From an uncultured Bacillota bacterium (lineage in GTDB: Bacteria; Bacillota; Clostridia; Peptostreptococcales; Anaerovoracaceae): a stretch of DNA of 7,272 bases. The notes under the pieces were generated by a model, which saw only the letters and a program-made list of their open reading frames with translations, did not search any database and was not told the DNA's origin. The position numbers and the translations under genes were made by a program. Positions 5,797 through 7,272 of the stretch are shown in pieces. Positions within the stretch are counted from its first letter, which is position 1, and every line of letters begins with the position of its first letter. The DNA is taken from contig CAMOZS010000082.1 in NCBI GenBank assembly GCA_946631075.1, positions 1 to 7,272 of the forward strand, given 5' to 3'.

Positions 5797-6741
5797 CTAG
5801 AACCAGGAGAACCATCCGAACTCTTCGTCTGAGTCCTCATCGTCCTCATCGTCCAGTTCTTCGTCGTCTTCGTCTTCTTCGTCATCGTCGAGCTCTTCGT
5901 CATCGTCGTCCGCGTCTTCGTCGTCCAGCTCTTCTTCGTCGTCATCCCAGGCTTCCTCTTCGTCGAGTTCTTCCTCGTCGTCATCCCAGGCTTCCTCTTC
6001 ATCCAGCTCTTCTTCGTCGTCCGCCGGATCCTCTGCCAGTCTGCCGTCCTCATCGTCTTCGACCGGATCCGGAGTATCGATATCTTCCGGCTCATCCGGG
6101 ATCGGAACGACCTCTACAGGCTCCTTCTTCTTGTTCTTGTTGTTCTTGCCTCTGTTTGTCCTGTCCTTGGAGTCCTTGTCCTCCTGGCCCGGATCAGGTT
6201 TCACTGTGGGCTTTTTGGGAGTGGAGACATTGCCCGGCGCTTTGACCTTCTGTCCCGGATTCTGCAGTCTGGGGTCTGCCTTAGCCTGCTGGCCGCTGTA
6301 GCTGGGGCGGGAATTCTGTCCCTGCATTGCTGACTGGGGGATCTGCTGACCGTTGCAGTCCATCGGCTGACCGTTGTAATCCATCGACTGGCCCTTCTGG
6401 TAAGCTGCCTCAGCCTTTGGATCATCGGCTCCTACCTCCAGAGCCTGGTCTTCGTCCGCAGCCTGGTCCTCGTCGCTGACGTACTGCTGCTCGCTTGAAG
6501 CCTTGTCCTGATGGTCCGCTGTTTCCGCGTCTGCCTTATGGAGCATCAGCCCGCTCATGCATCCGGCAACGACCATGACGACCGCGACCAGAGCAACGAC
6601 TAATTTCCTGCTTCCGCCGGAATGATCCTGCAGATCCTGGTATTCAACGAATGCTCCGCACTCTTCACAGAAGGCGTTCCCTGCCGGGATCGGCGCTCCG
6701 CAATTCTCACAAAATGTCATGTTCTGTTCATCTCTGTACAT
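5797..6741 (-). CDS. Zinc-ribbon single-pass membrane protein with a long poly-Asp/Glu tail ending in an aromatic cap
   Basis: No named family beyond the zinc ribbon is recognised. Numbering from the upstream ATG at 6750 (317 residues): a four-cysteine zinc ribbon, CENCG (14-18) and CEECG (28-32); a membrane span (about 50-70) preceded by Arg-Lys, so the ribbon should be cytoplasmic and the rest outside; a Gln/Asn-rich linker with a short repeat (121-134); a Lys/Asn patch (about 192-209); then an acidic tail, 56 of 67 residues Asp/Glu in 244-310, with single Leu at 249, 262, 275, 287 and 299. It ends FGWFSWF (311-317). The tail could bind cations or basic partners, but function is unknown. 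GGAGG touches the ATG at 6750 and lies 9 bases from the ATG at 6741, so 6741 is preferred; the Met at 6720 matches the usual position just before a zinc ribbon but lacks a ribosome site. No clear promoter was found in the 93-base gap upstream. Confidence 0.85.
   Translation of the reverse strand: MYRDEQNMTFCENCGAPIPAGNAFCEECGAFVEYQDLQDHSGGSRKLVVALVAVVMVVAGCMSGLMLHKADAETADHQDKASSEQQYVSDEDQAADEDQALEVGADDPKAEAAYQKGQSMDYNGQPMDCNGQQIPQSAMQGQNSRPSYSGQQAKADPRLQNPGQKVKAPGNVSTPKKPTVKPDPGQEDKDSKDRTNRGKNNKNKKKEPVEVVPIPDEPEDIDTPDPVEDDEDGRLAEDPADDEEELDEEEAWDDDEEELDEEEAWDDDEEELDDEDADDDDEELDDDEEDEDDEELDDEDDEDSDEEFGWFSWF
5937..6000 (-). repeat. 39-bp tandem repeat inside the acidic-tail coding region
   Basis: Positions 5937-5961 and 5976-6000 are identical over 25 bases at a 39-base offset. 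They encode two copies of the 13-residue unit EELDEEEAWDDDE. The pattern continues less exactly toward the 3' end of the gene as 12-13-residue units spaced by single Leu residues. A 39-base period keeps the frame, so copy-number change would lengthen or shorten the tail without breaking the gene. Confidence 0.85.
6349..6390 (-). repeat. Two 21-bp tandem units in the Gln/Asn linker
   Basis: Units at 6370-6390 and 6349-6369 match at 18 of 21 bases and encode QSMDYNG followed by QPMDCNG. The 21-base period keeps the frame. It indicates local duplication within the linker between the membrane span and the charged tail. Confidence 0.75.
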
Positions 6742-6750
6742 CGGTTTCAT

Positions 6751-6755
6751 CCTCC
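6751..6755 (-). promoter_or_regulatory. Ribosome binding site that decides the zinc-ribbon protein start
   Basis: GGAGG on the minus strand directly abuts the ATG at 6750 and lies 9 bases before the in-frame ATG at 6741. Normal spacing favours 6741. The layout is the same as at the PP2C gene. Confidence 0.65.
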
Positions 6756-6843
6756 AACTATCGTGTCTTGATCATGTTTTCTGAAACCTTGTACACAGCT
6801 TCTGCAGGATTGTTACAGCAAACAGAAATATTTTTTAGATTTT

Positions 6844-7272
6844 TTATCTGTTGTTTTCTTCCAGCTTCAGAGCCCTTGCCGGATACTGGGTGAAATAGGC
6901 GTCCAGGCCCATATCGATCCCCTCCCGGATCTGGTATTCCTCATTCAGGTTCCAGGCCGCGAAACCCTTGCCGGCGTCATGGGCCCTCCTGCAGTTGGCC
7001 CCGGTCATCATCCCCTCATCAACGCTGACCGCGACCATATCGGCGCAGTCAAGACCCAGAGCCTCCTCGAAGCTGACCCGGTTCATGTCTCCGTCGTCAT
7101 GGAGGATAATGGATGTCATATCGGGGAATTCCTCTTTGACCCGGCTGAGGATCCGTGGGTAGAAGGACTGGATGATCACGTTGTCCTCCAGACCATGATC
7201 ATGGATCAGGCGAATCAGCTCCTCTGCTGCTTCCGTCTTCTCGTTTTTGATCTCTACTACATAGATGATGGA
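6844..7272 (-). CDS. Glycerophosphodiester phosphodiesterase-like protein, C-terminal part (5' end outside window)
   Basis: The reading frame is open from the window edge at 7272 to the TAA at 6844-6846, giving 142 residues. The GTG at 7177-7179 is an internal valine codon, because the upstream codons continue the family pattern YVVEIKNEK, matching YVVELKSSD of the complete GDPD at 4783-5718. Other shared segments are EEFPDM (FPDM in both), AAWNLNEE (versus SAWTLNGED) and IDMGLDAYFTQ (versus IDMGVDTYFTDD). This is the second half of a GDPD barrel. The HRG and metal-binding N-terminal motifs lie beyond the window, so activity and any membrane anchor cannot be judged. It ends 93 bases before the zinc-ribbon gene; that A/T-rich gap shows no strong terminator. 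It is probably a diverged paralogue of the downstream GDPD. Confidence 0.88.
   Translation of the reverse strand, partial: SIIYVVEIKNEKTEAAEELIRLIHDHGLEDNVIIQSFYPRILSRVKEEFPDMTSIILHDDGDMNRVSFEEALGLDCADMVAVSVDEGMMTGANCRRAHDAGKGFAAWNLNEEYQIREGIDMGLDAYFTQYPARALKLEENNR

Noticed and set aside
5937..6000. CRISPR-like or regulatory repeat array
   Set aside because: The repeats are directly adjacent, in frame and coding for Asp/Glu units, with no unique spacers.
5715..6095. Minus-strand ORF rich in Lys, Thr and Arg overlapping the acidic tail
   Set aside because: It is the frame-shifted reading of the GAN-rich repeat tract; its odd composition follows from the repeat. The acidic frame has a zinc ribbon, a membrane span and a proper ribosome site.
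6751..6843. Promoter for the zinc-ribbon gene, for example TTGCTG with a TACAAG downstream
   Set aside because: The spacing is about 22 bases and neither hexamer is close to consensus; no convincing promoter or terminator can be called in this A/T-rich gap.
6844..7179. Independent small gene starting at GTG 7177-7179
   Set aside because: The frame stays open to the window edge and the upstream codons continue the GDPD pattern (YVVEIK), so the GTG is internal.

Overview
All eight genes in this window lie on the minus strand and read in the same direction, tightly packed, so the window is described here in transcription order, from high to low coordinates. The GC-rich composition, strong GGAGG-type ribosome sites, a very lysine/arginine-rich fibronectin-III-like domain of the kind common on clostridial surface proteins, and an NHLP/NHLM-type peptidase-exporter suggest a GC-rich anaerobic member of the Bacillota, probably class Clostridia (possibly Lachnospiraceae or a relative). 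Nothing in the window fixes the genus.

Envelope half (7272 to 1935). It starts with the C-terminal part of a glycerophosphodiester phosphodiesterase (GDPD) cut by the window edge. Next is a zinc-ribbon, single-span membrane protein with a long, almost purely Asp/Glu tail that ends in an aromatic cap. After a weak hairpin and an excellent extended -10 promoter comes a second, complete, membrane-anchored GDPD. A calcineurin-type metallophosphoesterase lipoprotein overlaps its end by 29 bases. A secreted subtilisin-like (S8) protease with an acidic propeptide and a basic C-terminal domain follows. These proteins are predicted to act at or outside the cytoplasmic membrane.

Regulation and export half (1880 to 1). 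It holds a stand-alone PP2C Ser/Thr phosphatase, an ECF-type sigma factor with no anti-sigma gene beside it in the window, and, one base after the sigma stop codon, the N-terminal 198 codons of a C39-peptidase ABC exporter of the NHLP/NHLM bacteriocin family. The exporter runs off the low-coordinate end.

Working model (inference). This may be one co-regulated locus: an ECF sigma factor and a phosphatase control a leader-cleaving peptide exporter, together with surface enzymes that process phosphodiesters and proteins at the same envelope. No peptide substrate, second ABC transporter, HlyD-like adaptor, protein kinase or FHA protein is visible; if present, they lie outside the window. The most unusual single gene is the zinc-ribbon/acidic-tail protein. 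No tRNA, rRNA, CRISPR array or insertion sequence was seen, and no gene-free stretch exceeds 100 bases.
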